Of a DNA stretch of 64,000 nt, positions 53,730 through 62,749 are shown piece after piece (position 1 is the first letter of the stretch; each line of letters opens with the position of its first letter). Position numbers and translations under genes: made by a program. Source of the stretch: a gamma proteobacterium symbiont of Stewartia floridana (GTDB lineage Bacteria > Pseudomonadota > Gammaproteobacteria > Chromatiales > Chromatiaceae); the NCBI GenBank assembly GCA_003676145.1, contig NAUB01000031.1:36635-100634 (forward strand), read 5' to 3'. The notes beneath the pieces were generated by a model, which saw only the letters and a list, made by a program, of their open reading frames with translations, searched no databases and was not told the DNA's origin.

Positions 53730-54766
53730 GATTTCATCTCGCCATGACCATAGGTGCGTGGTCGGGTGTAGTAGTCGATGGTCGGCGCCGCCATGTTCAT
53801 CAACAGTACGGCAAACGCCACCGCATCCGGATAGCCACCCCAGGTACGGATCACATAGACCAGTATGCCGATGGTTGCACCGTAGATCAGTTGCCCGGTT
53901 CGGGTGGTGCAGGCGGTGACCGGGTCGGTGGCGATGAAAAAGGCCCCAAGAATGGCACCGCCGCTGAAGACATGAAACAGGGGAAACGGGAAGCTCTCCG
54001 AATCGAACAGCCAGAACAGAGTGGCCATGCCCACCAGGCCGGCGAGAAAGGCCAAAGGAATCTGCCAGGTAATGGTGCGCTTGTAGACCATCCAGATGCC
54101 GCCCATCAGAAACCAGTTACCGACCCACTCCCAGCCGAGACCACCGAAATCGCCCCATAGGGGATTTGTGCGTATCTCACTGATCATCATGTTGAGATCG
54201 AGATTGGTGCGCATCACATCCAGTGGCGTGGCCATGGTGATCGCATCCAGGGTGTAGTCGTCAGGCAGTGATCCGGTGAATTTGAAGAGCACCACCTCGC
54301 GCAGACTGACATGGTGTTCGGCGAGCGCGGTAGGCGGCAGCCAGGCGGTCATCTCCACCGGATAGGAGATCAGCAGCAACACATAGGCTGCCATGGCCGG
54401 GTTGAAGGGGTTGTATCCCAGCCCGCCATACATCTGCTTGACCATGATGATGCCGAAGGCCATACCCAATACCACCATCCACCAGGGCAGCAGGGGTGGA
54501 ATGGCGACCGCAAACAGCATCGCGGTGACCACCGCACTGAGATCCATCAGCACAGGCGTTACCGGGCGTTTGCGCAACTTCATCACCAGCGCTTCGAAGG
54601 CCACTGCGGAGCCGATCGCCAGCACCAGGTTCACCAGAATCCCATAGCCGAAATAGAAAACCAGTGCCAGGGTCCCCGGGATCAGCGCCAGCACCACCTG
54701 GAGCATGACTTTGTCGACCCGGTTGGGGCGTCCGGTATGGGGTGAGCTGTGGGTTGGAAATTCCAT
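53726..54766 (-). CDS. rnfD: Rnf complex membrane subunit RnfD
   Basis: A 346-residue inner-membrane protein of the NqrB/RnfD family with about nine helices. Landmarks are SSPHTGRPNRVDKVMLQVVL, QMYGGLGYNPFNPAMAAYVL and IATDPVTACTTRTGQLIYG, the last containing the region where FMN attaches through a threonine. It overlaps rnfC and rnfG by one and four bases respectively. Confidence 0.95.
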   Translation of the reverse strand: MEFPTHSSPHTGRPNRVDKVMLQVVLALIPGTLALVFYFGYGILVNLVLAIGSAVAFEALVMKLRKRPVTPVLMDLSAVVTAMLFAVAIPPLLPWWMVVLGMAFGIIMVKQMYGGLGYNPFNPAMAAYVLLLISYPVEMTAWLPPTALAEHHVSLREVVLFKFTGSLPDDYTLDAITMATPLDVMRTNLDLNMMISEIRTNPLWGDFGGLGWEWVGNWFLMGGIWMVYKRTITWQIPLAFLAGLVGMATLFWLFDSESFPFPLFHVFSGGAILGAFFIATDPVTACTTRTGQLIYGATIGILVYVIRTWGGYPDAVAFAVLLMNMAAPTIDYYTRPRTYGHGEMKS

Positions 54767-56457
54767 CAGGCTGGGGGCTCCGAATGATTCGTGCGGGCTT
54801 TGGCCGCTGACTTCCGACGCTCATCGACCGCTTCGATCTGAGCCTGTTGGGCGGGGGTCAGATTCTCCGTGTTTTTCGGCGCCTGACCCTGCTTTGCCTT
54901 CTTTTCGGCGGCCCGTTTCATCGCCGCCTGTATGGCCGCCTGTTTGGACTCTTTGTCATCCTTCTTTGGCGCGGCTTTTTTCCCGGCAGGCTTCGCATTC
55001 AGACTCTCTTTCTTCTTGCGCAACCTGGCTTTACGCTCGGCTTCCAGGCGCTCCAGACGGGCGATACGGAAATCGTGACGCTGTTTGGCCCGTTCCGACT
55101 CCCGCCGCTCCTGCTCCAGTGCCCAGCTCTCCGCCTTGGCGTAGCGGAAGTAGTGGACCAGTGGAATGTGCGAAGGGCAGACATGGGAGCAGCAGCCGCA
55201 CTCGATACAGTCGAACAGATTGTAGTCCTGCACCTTCTCCAGATCCTTGGCGCGACTGTGCCAGTACATCTGTTGCGGCAACAGGTGAGCCGGGCAGACA
55301 TCGGCGCATCGGCCGCAGCGGATACAGGCCTGGGCCGGCTCCGGTCTTGGCGCCTCTTCCGCCGTGGGGCAGAGGAGGCAGTTTGAGCCTTTGGTGATCG
55401 GCACCCGGTCTGTGGAGAGATCGAAGCCCATCATCGGTCCCCCCAGGATCAACTGTTGCGGATTGTTCTGATAACCGCCGGCCTGTTCGATCAGGTCACT
55501 CGCCAGCATGCCGATGGGCACCTCATAGTTACCCGGGTTTTTGATCCCCTCACCGGTAACGGTAACCAGGCGCGACACCAGCGGCCGCCCATGCAGAACC
55601 GCATCGGCAATCGCCGCGGTGGTGGAGACGTTGTGGCAGATGGTGCCGATCTGCGCCGGCAGTCCGGAGGTGGGGACCTCCTGGCCGGTCAGGATATGGA
55701 TCAGCTGCTTCTCGCCGCCACTCGGGTAGACGGTCGGGATGCGCACCACTTCGATGTTCTCGTCCTGGTTCAGCACTTCGAACATCGCCAGAATCGCTTC
55801 CGGCTTGTTGTCTTCGATGGCGATCAGGCAGACCTCGCTCTGCAGCAGATGCTGCAGTATGCGGGCCCCATCCATCACCTTCGCCGCCTGGTCTCTCATC
55901 AGACGGTCGTCGCAGGTGATATAGGGTTCGCATTCGGCGCCATTGATGATCAGGGTTTTGATCGGTTTGCCCGGATTGAGCTTGATCGCCGAAGGAAAGG
56001 TCGCGCCACCCATGCCGACGATGCCAGAGTCCCGGATGCGCTGCCGCAGGGTGTCCGCCGATGTCTGCCGGTAGTCGCTGATCGGTGGCGGCAGCTCGCC
56101 CCAGCGATCCTCGCCGTCAGGTTCGATCACGATGCAGTGGCCGTTGAGTCCGGATGGGTGAGGTATGGCGTGCTCCACAATCTCTGTCACGGTGCCCGAG
56201 GTGGGGGCGTGCAGCGGTGCGGTGACCGGAGCCGATGAGTCGGCGATCAGCTGACCTTTCAGCACCCGATCGCCCGCTTTGACACAGGCCTGGGCGACTA
56301 CGCCGATGTGCTGCTGCAGCGGGATTATCAGTCGCTCCGGCAGGGTGACAGACTGCAGGGGAGACTGCAGGGAGAGCTCCTTGTGGTCAGGCAGGTGAAG
56401 ACCGCCATGGAAATTCCATAACTCACGGGTCTTACCTTTCTTCGACTCTACATACAT
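54766..56457 (-). CDS. rnfC: Rnf complex NADH-binding subunit RnfC
   Basis: A 563-residue peripheral subunit. The NuoF-like core includes GIVGMGGATFPSAIKLNPG and LIINGAECEPYITCDDRLM, binding FMN and NADH. Two 4Fe-4S motifs are CIRCGRCADVCP and CIECGCCSHVCP. The C-terminal 90 residues are a Lys/Ala-rich charged coil (AERKARLRKKKESLNAKPAG), variable in this family. The start follows the rnfB stop by two bases. Confidence 0.96.
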   Translation of the reverse strand: MYVESKKGKTRELWNFHGGLHLPDHKELSLQSPLQSVTLPERLIIPLQQHIGVVAQACVKAGDRVLKGQLIADSSAPVTAPLHAPTSGTVTEIVEHAIPHPSGLNGHCIVIEPDGEDRWGELPPPISDYRQTSADTLRQRIRDSGIVGMGGATFPSAIKLNPGKPIKTLIINGAECEPYITCDDRLMRDQAAKVMDGARILQHLLQSEVCLIAIEDNKPEAILAMFEVLNQDENIEVVRIPTVYPSGGEKQLIHILTGQEVPTSGLPAQIGTICHNVSTTAAIADAVLHGRPLVSRLVTVTGEGIKNPGNYEVPIGMLASDLIEQAGGYQNNPQQLILGGPMMGFDLSTDRVPITKGSNCLLCPTAEEAPRPEPAQACIRCGRCADVCPAHLLPQQMYWHSRAKDLEKVQDYNLFDCIECGCCSHVCPSHIPLVHYFRYAKAESWALEQERRESERAKQRHDFRIARLERLEAERKARLRKKKESLNAKPAGKKAAPKKDDKESKQAAIQAAMKRAAEKKAKQGQAPKNTENLTPAQQAQIEAVDERRKSAAKARTNHSEPPA

Positions 56458-56459
56458 GA

Positions 56460-57020
56460 CTAGTGTTGCTCGGCTATCTCTTCAGTGCCACTTTGGGGAT
56501 AGGGCCAGCGCCAGTTATCCGCCTTCTGCGGGATCGGTTCCATTATGATGCAATCCACCGGGCAGGGGGGCAGGCAGCGTTCGCAACCGGTGCACTCCGC
56601 TTCGATCACCACATGCATCTGTTTTGCGGCGCCGATGATCGCATCCACCGGACAGGCCTGGATGCAGAGGGTGCAACCGATGCACTCCTGCTCCTTGATG
56701 ATGGCGATTGCCTTGGGTTTCTCTTCATCCGCTTCCGCTTCCAGGGGCACCGGATCCCGTCCCAGCAAGTCGGCCAGGGCGATCATCGTACCTTCGCCGC
56801 CCGGCGGGCATAGATTGATCTCCACCTCGCCGTTGGCAATCGCCTCGGCATAGGGGCGGCAGCCGGCAAATCCACATTGACCGCACTGGGTCTGAGGCAG
56901 GACCTTTTCGATCTGATCGGTGATCGGGTCCCCCTCCACATGGAAGCGGATATTGGCATAGCCCAACAGCAGTCCAAACAGAGTGGCCAGGCTGGTGATG
57001 GTGAGGATCGCAATCAACAT
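56460..57020 (-). CDS. rnfB: Rnf complex ferredoxin subunit RnfB
   Basis: A 186-residue protein. One N-terminal membrane helix ([20 protein letters not shown]) is followed by the RnfB-type cluster [13 protein letters not shown] and two ferredoxin motifs [16 protein letters not shown] and [16 protein letters not shown]. It accepts electrons from ferredoxin and passes them into the complex. Twelve bases separate it from rnfA. Confidence 0.96.
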   Translation of the reverse strand: MLIAILTITSLATLFGLLLGYANIRFHVEGDPITDQIEKVLPQTQCGQCGFAGCRPYAEAIANGEVEINLCPPGGEGTMIALADLLGRDPVPLEAEADEEKPKAIAIIKEQECIGCTLCIQACPVDAIIGAAKQMHVVIEAECTGCERCLPPCPVDCIIMEPIPQKADNWRWPYPQSGTEEIAEQH

Positions 57021-57032
57021 CGGGGCATCGTC

Positions 57033-57614
57033 CTACCCGGAAACCAGGCCGGCAAAACCCATGAAGGCCAGGGACATCAGGCCCGCCGTAATCATGGCGA
57101 TGGCGTTGCCCTGCAGCGGCTCCGGAACATCGGCGACGGTGACCCGTTCACGAATCCCGGCGAACAGTACCAGCACCAGCGAGAAACCGGCAGCGGCGCC
57201 AAATCCGTACAGTGCGGATTCGATAAAGCCATGCTGCTCCTGGGTGTTCAGCAGGGCGACCCCGAGTACCGCACAGTTGGTGGTGATCAGGGGCAGGAAG
57301 ATGCCCAGTACCTGGTAGAGCATCGGGCTGGTCTTATGCATCACCATCTCGGTGAACTGCACCACCACCGCAATCACCAGGATGAAAGCAATCGTCCGCA
57401 GGAACTCCAAACCGAGGGGAATCAGCAGATACTCATTGATCAGGTAGGAGCAGATGGCGGAGAGGGTAAGCACAAAGGTGGTGGCCAGACCCATGCCGGT
57501 GGCGGTTTCCAGTTTGCGTGAAACGCCCATGAAGGGACACAGGCCGAGAAACTTCACTAAAACGAAGTTATTCACCAGCACGGTGCTAATCAGAATCAGG
57601 GCGTACTCTTGCAT
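57033..57614 (-). CDS. rnfA: Rnf complex membrane subunit RnfA
   Basis: A 193-residue inner-membrane protein with six helices; the start at 57614 ([17 protein letters not shown]) gives the usual length, and the short upstream extension to a TTG is rejected. [20 protein letters not shown] and [20 protein letters not shown] contain the conserved cysteines that hold a cluster with RnfE. First gene of the operon, so its promoter lies in 57615-57860. Confidence 0.95.
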   Translation of the reverse strand: MQEYALILISTVLVNNFVLVKFLGLCPFMGVSRKLETATGMGLATTFVLTLSAICSYLINEYLLIPLGLEFLRTIAFILVIAVVVQFTEMVMHKTSPMLYQVLGIFLPLITTNCAVLGVALLNTQEQHGFIESALYGFGAAAGFSLVLVLFAGIRERVTVADVPEPLQGNAIAMITAGLMSLAFMGFAGLVSG

Positions 57615-57867
57615 CAAAAGACCAAATCTCAATTAATGGCGTTAGGATAAGCGTCCATCTGTATGGTTACAACTTGTCTCTACTGGGTATTTGCGCGCTA
57701 CTATGCTGATTTTGACCGAATAATTCATTGATAAGCCGCAAACGGTACTGGTCTCGGCGGGATAAATCCATAACAATAGGCCTGGCTTGCCGGTTTTGCC
57801 TGAAAATTGAGTGATATAGCGCGGTCTATTGGGCTATAAGACGAATTGCGCTTGGTGATGTGAGATT
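57615..57867. promoter_or_regulatory. Promoter side of the rnf operon
   Basis: About 250 bases between rnfA and the palindrome at 57868. No gene. The AT-richer stretch 57615-57680 is the likely rnf promoter zone; no SoxR, Fnr or IscR site was picked out confidently. Confidence 0.35.
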
Positions 57868-57888
57868 TGGTGGGGCCATGCCCCACCA
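57868..57888. repeat. GGTGGGGC palindrome, copy 1
   Basis: TGGTGGGGC CAT GCCCCACCA: a perfect 9-bp stem with a 3-base loop. The same palindrome type recurs at 59410-59430 and 59495-59513, on the other side of metY. Confidence 0.7.
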
Positions 57889-58081
57889 GAACCTTTGATC
57901 AAATAAGAAACAAAGAGTTTCTTGGCGCACAGGTTAAGCGCCATTCGAATAAAAAGCTGCAAATGGCCAATTTATACCAGCTAACCCCAACCAAGCGCTT
58001 TGCTTCGACTAAAATGACCGGTTACACAATAAATAAGGGCTGATATCAACTCAGCCCAAACCAAAGAGGATGACAATAAAG
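57889..58081 (+). promoter_or_regulatory. Structured leader upstream of metY
   Basis: Several dyads follow one another: GAAAC/GTTTC near 57907-57924, GGCGC/GCGCC near 57925-57943, GCCATT/AATGGC near 57941-57969 nested within GGTTA/TAACC, and GGGCTGA (58037-58043) / TCAGCCC (58051-58057). The last stem lies just before the AGAGG that serves metY. This could be a cis-acting RNA; it matches no SAM or SAH riboswitch I can identify. Confidence 0.4.
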
Positions 58082-59359
58082 ATGAAACTAGAATCCCTTG
58101 CGCTGCACGCCGGCTACGATTCCGAACCCACCACCAAAGCGGCTGCAGTACCGATCTACCAGACCACCTCCTATACCTTTGACGACACCCAGCATGGTGC
58201 GGATCTGTTCGACCTCAAAGTGGTGGGGAACATCTATACCCGGATCATGAATCCCACCACCGCGGTGCTCGAGCAGCGGATGACCGAGATGGAGGGTGGG
58301 GTCGGTGCCCTGGCCCTGGCGTCCGGCATGGCCGCGATCACCTATGCGATCCAGTGTATCGCCAGCAGTGGTGACAACATCGTCAGTACCAGCCAGCTGT
58401 ATGGTGGCACCTACAATCTGTTTGCCCACACCTTCCCCCGTCAGGGTATCGATGTGCGGATGGCCTCCTTCGATGACTACGAGAAGCTGGAGAGTCTGAT
58501 CGATGACAAGACCCGGGCCCTGTTCTGCGAGTCGATCGGCAACCCGGCCGGCAATATCGTCGATCTGGAGAAGCTGTCGGAGATCGCCCATCGTCATGGG
58601 GTGCCGCTGATCGTGGATAACACGGTTGCCACGCCCTATCTCTGTCGGGCCTTCGATCATGGCGCCGATATCATCATCCATTCGCTGACCAAATATATCG
58701 GCGGTCACGGCACCACGGTTGGGGGTGTGATCATCGATTCCGGTAAGTTCGACTGGGCCGGCAACAAAGAGCGCTTTCCGATGCTGAACGAGCCGGATCC
58801 CTCCTACCATGGGGTGGTCTACACCGAAGCCCTGGGCCCTGCCGCTTTCATCGGCCGCTGCCGGGTGGTGCCGTTGCGGAATACCGGCGCCGCCCTTTCA
58901 CCCCACAGCGCTTTTCTGATCATGCAGGGTCTGGAGACCCTGGGTCTGCGCATGGAGCGGCATTGTGAAAACAGTCTGGCGGTGGCCGAGTTCCTGAAAC
59001 AGCAGCCCCAGGTGAAGTGGGTCAACTATGCAGCCCTGCCGGAGAGCCCCCACTACGAGCGCTGCCAGAAGATCACCAAGGGACAGGCGTCGGGTATCCT
59101 CAGTTTCGGTATCGAGGGTGGCCGGGAAGCGGGCGCACGCTTTATCGATGCCCTGCAGATGATTCTGAGGCTGGTGAACATCGGTGACGCCAAATCCCTG
59201 GCCTGTCATCCGGCCACCACCACCCATCGTCAATTGAATGAAGATGAACTGGCGACCGCCGGTGTCAGTGGGGATATGGTTCGCCTCTCGATTGGCATCG
59301 AGCATGTGGACGATATCATCGCCGACATCACTCAGGCCTTGGAAGCGGCCAAGGGTTAA
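58082..59359 (+). CDS. metY: O-acetylhomoserine aminocarboxypropyltransferase (sulfhydrylase)
   Basis: A 425-residue PLP enzyme making homocysteine (or methionine) from O-acetylhomoserine and sulfide (or methanethiol). The start MKLESLALHAGYDSEPTTKA matches the family; an ATG four codons earlier touches the AGAGG ribosome-binding site and is less likely. YTRIMNPTTAVLEQRM, VDNTVATPYLCRAFDHGAD and the PLP lysine in IIHSLTKYIGGHGTTVGG are present, as is SLACHPATTTHRQL. Length is usual. It is flanked on both sides by G-rich palindromic repeats. Confidence 0.94.
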   Translation: MKLESLALHAGYDSEPTTKAAAVPIYQTTSYTFDDTQHGADLFDLKVVGNIYTRIMNPTTAVLEQRMTEMEGGVGALALASGMAAITYAIQCIASSGDNIVSTSQLYGGTYNLFAHTFPRQGIDVRMASFDDYEKLESLIDDKTRALFCESIGNPAGNIVDLEKLSEIAHRHGVPLIVDNTVATPYLCRAFDHGADIIIHSLTKYIGGHGTTVGGVIIDSGKFDWAGNKERFPMLNEPDPSYHGVVYTEALGPAAFIGRCRVVPLRNTGAALSPHSAFLIMQGLETLGLRMERHCENSLAVAEFLKQQPQVKWVNYAALPESPHYERCQKITKGQASGILSFGIEGGREAGARFIDALQMILRLVNIGDAKSLACHPATTTHRQLNEDELATAGVSGDMVRLSIGIEHVDDIIADITQALEAAKG

Positions 59360-59367
59360 GATTTATT

Positions 59368-59405
59368 AGTCCGCAAATGAACGCTAAAAACGCCAATGTT
59401 TAGCG
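59368..59405. repeat. CGCAAAT-type intergenic repeat, copy 3
   Basis: AGTCCGCAAATGAACGCTAA followed by AAACGCCAATGTTTAGCG. Same family as the copies at 8928, 49434 and 60258. It begins nine bases after the metY stop. Confidence 0.5.
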
Positions 59406-59409
59406 TATC

Positions 59410-59430
59410 GGGTGGGGCCTGGCCCCACCC
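59410..59430. repeat. GGTGGGGC palindrome, copy 2
   Basis: GGGTGGGGCC T GGCCCCACCC, a perfect 10-bp dyad around one base. Being followed by ATTTCC only, it is not a classic terminator, but it could end metY transcription. Confidence 0.65.
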
Positions 59431-59494
59431 ATTTCCTCCCACGCATCACTCGGTTCCACTTAACCACGCCAAAGGCTGCTGCGGCAACTCGTAG

Positions 59495-59513
59495 GGTGGG
59501 GACATGCCCCACC
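59495..59513. repeat. GGTGGGG palindrome, copy 3
   Basis: GGTGGGG ACATG CCCCACC preceded by GTAG; 7-bp perfect stem. The 85-base spacing from copy 2 and the shared ATTxCCTCCxxC words following both copies suggest local duplication. Confidence 0.6.
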
Positions 59514-59646
59514 AATTACCTCCAACCGAGTCACTCAGCTCTACTCATAAACACCCGTGCCTCGTGCAGCAGGCACGACCGGAGAGTGGTCCCTATTGGG
59601 TTCCACTGCTCGTTGCCTGTGAGTTGAACTTGGATGTGTTTGTTAG

Positions 59647-60117
59647 TTAAGCCTTCGGCTCACGTCCATGAGGTGTCTGAGGGAGAGATTTAATCGCCTG
59701 CTTGGAGACAAATCGCTTAATGAACATAGCCAAGGTTCGCCAGCTGCCCGGTTGCAGTTCGGTTGAGATCGATTTCAACTGGTTGCCAACCATCACCGCT
59801 TCCGGTATGCGTTTGCGGATCGCCAGAGCCACTTCCCTGCAGAGCCCCGGTTCCGGAAGTACCGTCACCCAGATGACATTCAGCTTCAGGTTGATGTCGG
59901 TGAAGACGATCTTTTCACCAAACTCGATCAGTACCTCCTCAAGCATACTTTGCAAGTGGTTGATCTGGACTTCCGAGTAGTGTTTCAGTCGCGGGATCAG
60001 CATCATCAGGTCGGCCAGCGGAGCGCCATCGGCCTGTTTGTTAGGGGCGCGCTGCCACAGCGGGGCAGAGGGCTGCCAACGCGATGTGGAGGGTGCCGTC
60101 GTTTTTAGTCTATCCAT
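59647..60117 (-). CDS. Hypothetical protein
   Basis: A 156-residue protein I do not recognise. The first 30 residues are polar and probably disordered. The middle (DLMMLIPRLKHYSEVQINHL, QSMLEEVLIEFGEKIVFTDI, NLKLNVIWVTVLPEPGLCRE) looks like a compact alpha/beta domain, and the C-terminus is basic (MFIKRFVSKQAIKSLPQTPH). No signal peptide, membrane helix or metal motif. A weak AGGG precedes the ATG. It lies alone between repeats. Confidence 0.6.
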   Translation of the reverse strand: MDRLKTTAPSTSRWQPSAPLWQRAPNKQADGAPLADLMMLIPRLKHYSEVQINHLQSMLEEVLIEFGEKIVFTDINLKLNVIWVTVLPEPGLCREVALAIRKRIPEAVMVGNQLKSISTELQPGSWRTLAMFIKRFVSKQAIKSLPQTPHGREPKA

Positions 60118-60463
60118 GCAGAAACCCTGTTTTTATTGATCACCGGTTACCGTCCGCAGCGTTGCACGGCTTCCTATGGATTCGTATGCAAAGCGTATTC
60201 TAGGCAGTATAGAACAGTTGAAAATAGCTTTAGAAATCCATTATGTAGGTTTATTTGGCCGCCAATGGACGCGAAGAGCCGCAAAAACTCGCAAAGGATA
60301 TTGGCTGGTATCCAGTGTGGCTTTGGTTACTGCAAATGTCACTTCGGAAAAGGCCAGACAAGAGTGTGCAGCGGTTAATACAGTGTGTCTGTCAGATGGA
60401 GTTCGGTTAAAGCTGCAATGGGGTGGTTCATAAAGCCCCGGAAGTCCCTTCAGCAAAACACCC
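60118..60463. other. Intergenic region with CGCAAAT-type repeat copy 4
   Basis: 346 bases without a credible gene. At 60258-60297 is GGCCGCCAATGGACGCGAAG followed by AGCCGCAAAAACTCGCAAAG, the fourth copy of the dispersed repeat. The remainder shows no terminator or RNA that I can name. Confidence 0.45.
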
Positions 60464-61855
60464 TCAGATATCCAACACATCTCCCAGTTCGGGAACCGAA
60501 GCCTGATAACCCAGTTCGGATTCGATGTGATCCCGCAGATCGCTTTTCGATTCAGGTTCGCCATGCACCACATGCACATGGGGTGAGCTTTTGCGGTAAC
60601 TGCTCAACCAACGGGTCAGGTCATCCACATCCCCATGGGCGGAGAGACCGCCGACGGTATGCACCTTCGCCTTCACCCGGTACTCATCCCCATGGATGCG
60701 CACTGTTGATTTTCCTTCCACCAGAGCCCGTCCCATGGTGCCGTTGGCCTGATAGCCGACAATCATGATATGGGAACCGCTGCGGGAGATGTTGTGTTTC
60801 AGGTGGTGGATGATCCGGCCGCCGGTCATCATGCCGCTGGCGGAGATGATGATGGCGCCGCTCTTGATCCGGTTGATGCCCATCGACTCCTGGGGCGATG
60901 CGGTCAGTTTGAGGTTCTGCAGATGGGGCATCTCATGGATCTTCTTGCGCAGTTTGGTCGCCTCCTCGTCGTAAAGGTGAGGGTAGTCCCAATAGACCTT
61001 GCTGGCACGGATCGCCATCGGGCTGTCGAGAAACACCTGCCAGCGGTTGAGTCCCCACTCATCGTAGTACTTGCCCAGGTAGTAGAGGATCTCCTGACTG
61101 CGACCGATGGAGAAGGCGGGGATCAACAGGTTACCCTTTTGATGGGTCGCTTCACTGATGATCTCACCGATCTCCTCGATGGTTTTCTGCCGATCCCGGT
61201 GACGGCGATTGCCATAGGTACTCTCGATGATCACATGGTCCGCTTCCTCGATCGCGGCCGGGTCGTTGATGATCGGGGTGTCGTACTGCCCCAGGTCGCC
61301 GCTGAAGACCACCTTGCGCTGTTTGCCGTTCTCATTCAGCCAGACCTCCACACTGGAAGAGCCCAGAATGTGCCCCGCATCCTGAAAGCGGATCGAGATC
61401 CCCGGCAGGATCTCCCGTTTCTCCCGATATTTCAGGCCGACCATATTCTCCAGCGCCTCCTGGGCATCGGCCACCGTATAGAGCGGATCGATGAAGGGCT
61501 TGCCTTTGCGCTTGCGCCATTTGTTCTCGTACTGGGCGTCCTTCTCCTGCAGAAAGGCGGAGTCCTGCAGCATGATGTCGCACAACTCCATGGTGGCGTT
61601 CTGGGCATAGATCGGTCCCTGATAGCCCTGTTTTACCAGCAGCGGAATCCGCCCGGAGTGGTCGATGTGGCCATGGCTCAGCACTACGGCGCTGATCTCA
61701 TCCGGGGAGAAGGGGAAGGGGCGTCGATTCTTCTCCATCTCCTCGCGACGACCCTGGATCAGACCGCAGTCGAGCAGGATGGTCTCCCCATTGACTCGGA
61801 GGATATGGCAGGAGCCGGTGATGCCGCTGGTTGCGCCGTAGAATTCAATCTGCAT
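60464..61855 (-). CDS. Metallo-beta-lactamase/beta-CASP ribonuclease (CPSF-type)
   Basis: A 463-residue enzyme starting at ATG 61855, eight bases after AAGGA; the longer upstream frame is rejected. The MBL motif is His61-x-His63-x-Asp65-His66 (SHGHIDHSG). DAGHILGSSSVEVWL and VVFSGDLGQYDTPI give further metal ligands. The beta-CASP part (ADHVIIESTYGNRRH, IPAFSIGRSQEILYYLG) and the C-terminal RNA-processing motif (VGGLSAHGDVDDL, HVHVVHGEPES) are complete. Homologues are endo- or exoribonucleases. Cytoplasmic; target RNAs unknown. Confidence 0.93.
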   Translation of the reverse strand: MQIEFYGATSGITGSCHILRVNGETILLDCGLIQGRREEMEKNRRPFPFSPDEISAVVLSHGHIDHSGRIPLLVKQGYQGPIYAQNATMELCDIMLQDSAFLQEKDAQYENKWRKRKGKPFIDPLYTVADAQEALENMVGLKYREKREILPGISIRFQDAGHILGSSSVEVWLNENGKQRKVVFSGDLGQYDTPIINDPAAIEEADHVIIESTYGNRRHRDRQKTIEEIGEIISEATHQKGNLLIPAFSIGRSQEILYYLGKYYDEWGLNRWQVFLDSPMAIRASKVYWDYPHLYDEEATKLRKKIHEMPHLQNLKLTASPQESMGINRIKSGAIIISASGMMTGGRIIHHLKHNISRSGSHIMIVGYQANGTMGRALVEGKSTVRIHGDEYRVKAKVHTVGGLSAHGDVDDLTRWLSSYRKSSPHVHVVHGEPESKSDLRDHIESELGYQASVPELGDVLDI

Positions 61856-62044
61856 AGTCACTGTCCTTTGGAGGATCTTCTTGGTTAGTTGTGTAAGGCC
61901 TAACAGCAGCATAGCATGAAGCGGGGAAGAACAGCCCCAGGCCCTGGAACCGGCAACAAAATTAAACAATCATGGCACCCCCAAAGGGATATACTCTTAA
62001 GATGTGCCTGTCGGCAGAGCCCTGGATAATACGGAGTGGCCATC

Positions 62045-62749
62045 ATGACAACAGAAACAGAGCAGCTCGAAGCACCGGAGAACAATAAAGGGCTTCGAGG
62101 TATCCATATCCTGTGGATCGTGCTGGCAACCATCCTGGTAACGGCCGCCGTCACCTACTGGGTGGTGCGCACCTACATCTACGCCAAGGATTTCACCCCG
62201 GTGCAACTCTCACAGACCGAACAACAGGTGCTCAATAAAAAGCTGGAGAGCCTGGGCTACCAACCCGCACCGGCCACCGATACGAATAAGCAACCCGCTG
62301 AAAAGGAGACCGATGAAGCCTGGCTGAGAGCGGAACGATACAGTGAGAAGAACGCCCGACGGGAAGTCTTCTTCACCGAGCGGGAGCTCAACGGCATGGT
62401 GGCCAACAACCCGGAGATGGCAAAGAAACTCGCCATCGATCTCAGCGACGATCTGGTCAGTGCAAGAATCCTGGTGCCGGTGGATCCGGACTTTCCGATC
62501 CTCGGAGGAAAAACCCTGCGGGTGTCAACCGGCATGGAACTGGCATTCCGGGATGCCAGGCCGGTAGTGATCCTGAAGGGTGTCAGCATCATGGGGGTAC
62601 CCATCCCAAACGCCTGGCTGGGTGGCCTGAAGAATATCGATCTGGTGAGTGAGTTTGGAGATGAACAGGGGTTCTGGGCCGGTTTTGCTGAAGGTGTTGA
62701 GCATATCCGGGTTGTTGAGGGCGAGCTGAAGATAAAGCTTAAAGAGTAG
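62045..62749 (+). CDS. Membrane-anchored hypothetical protein
   Basis: A 234-residue protein. The ATG at 62045 follows ACGGAG by eight bases; a GTG three codons earlier is less likely. A short cytoplasmic tail precedes one membrane helix (IHILWIVLATILVTAAVTYW). The rest is extracytoplasmic: a helix (VQLSQTEQQVLNKKLESLGY), a charged linker, then a beta-rich domain (REVFFTERELNGMVANNPEM, DDLVSARILVPVDPDFP, KNIDLVSEFG). I do not recognise a named family with certainty. Stand-alone gene at the border of the cassette-like region. Confidence 0.72.
   Translation: MTTETEQLEAPENNKGLRGIHILWIVLATILVTAAVTYWVVRTYIYAKDFTPVQLSQTEQQVLNKKLESLGYQPAPATDTNKQPAEKETDEAWLRAERYSEKNARREVFFTERELNGMVANNPEMAKKLAIDLSDDLVSARILVPVDPDFPILGGKTLRVSTGMELAFRDARPVVILKGVSIMGVPIPNAWLGGLKNIDLVSEFGDEQGFWAGFAEGVEHIRVVEGELKIKLKE

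Noticed and set aside
60770..61888. Plus-strand open frame of 372 codons
   Set aside because: Opposite the beta-CASP ribonuclease gene; no recognisable motif or ribosome-binding site.
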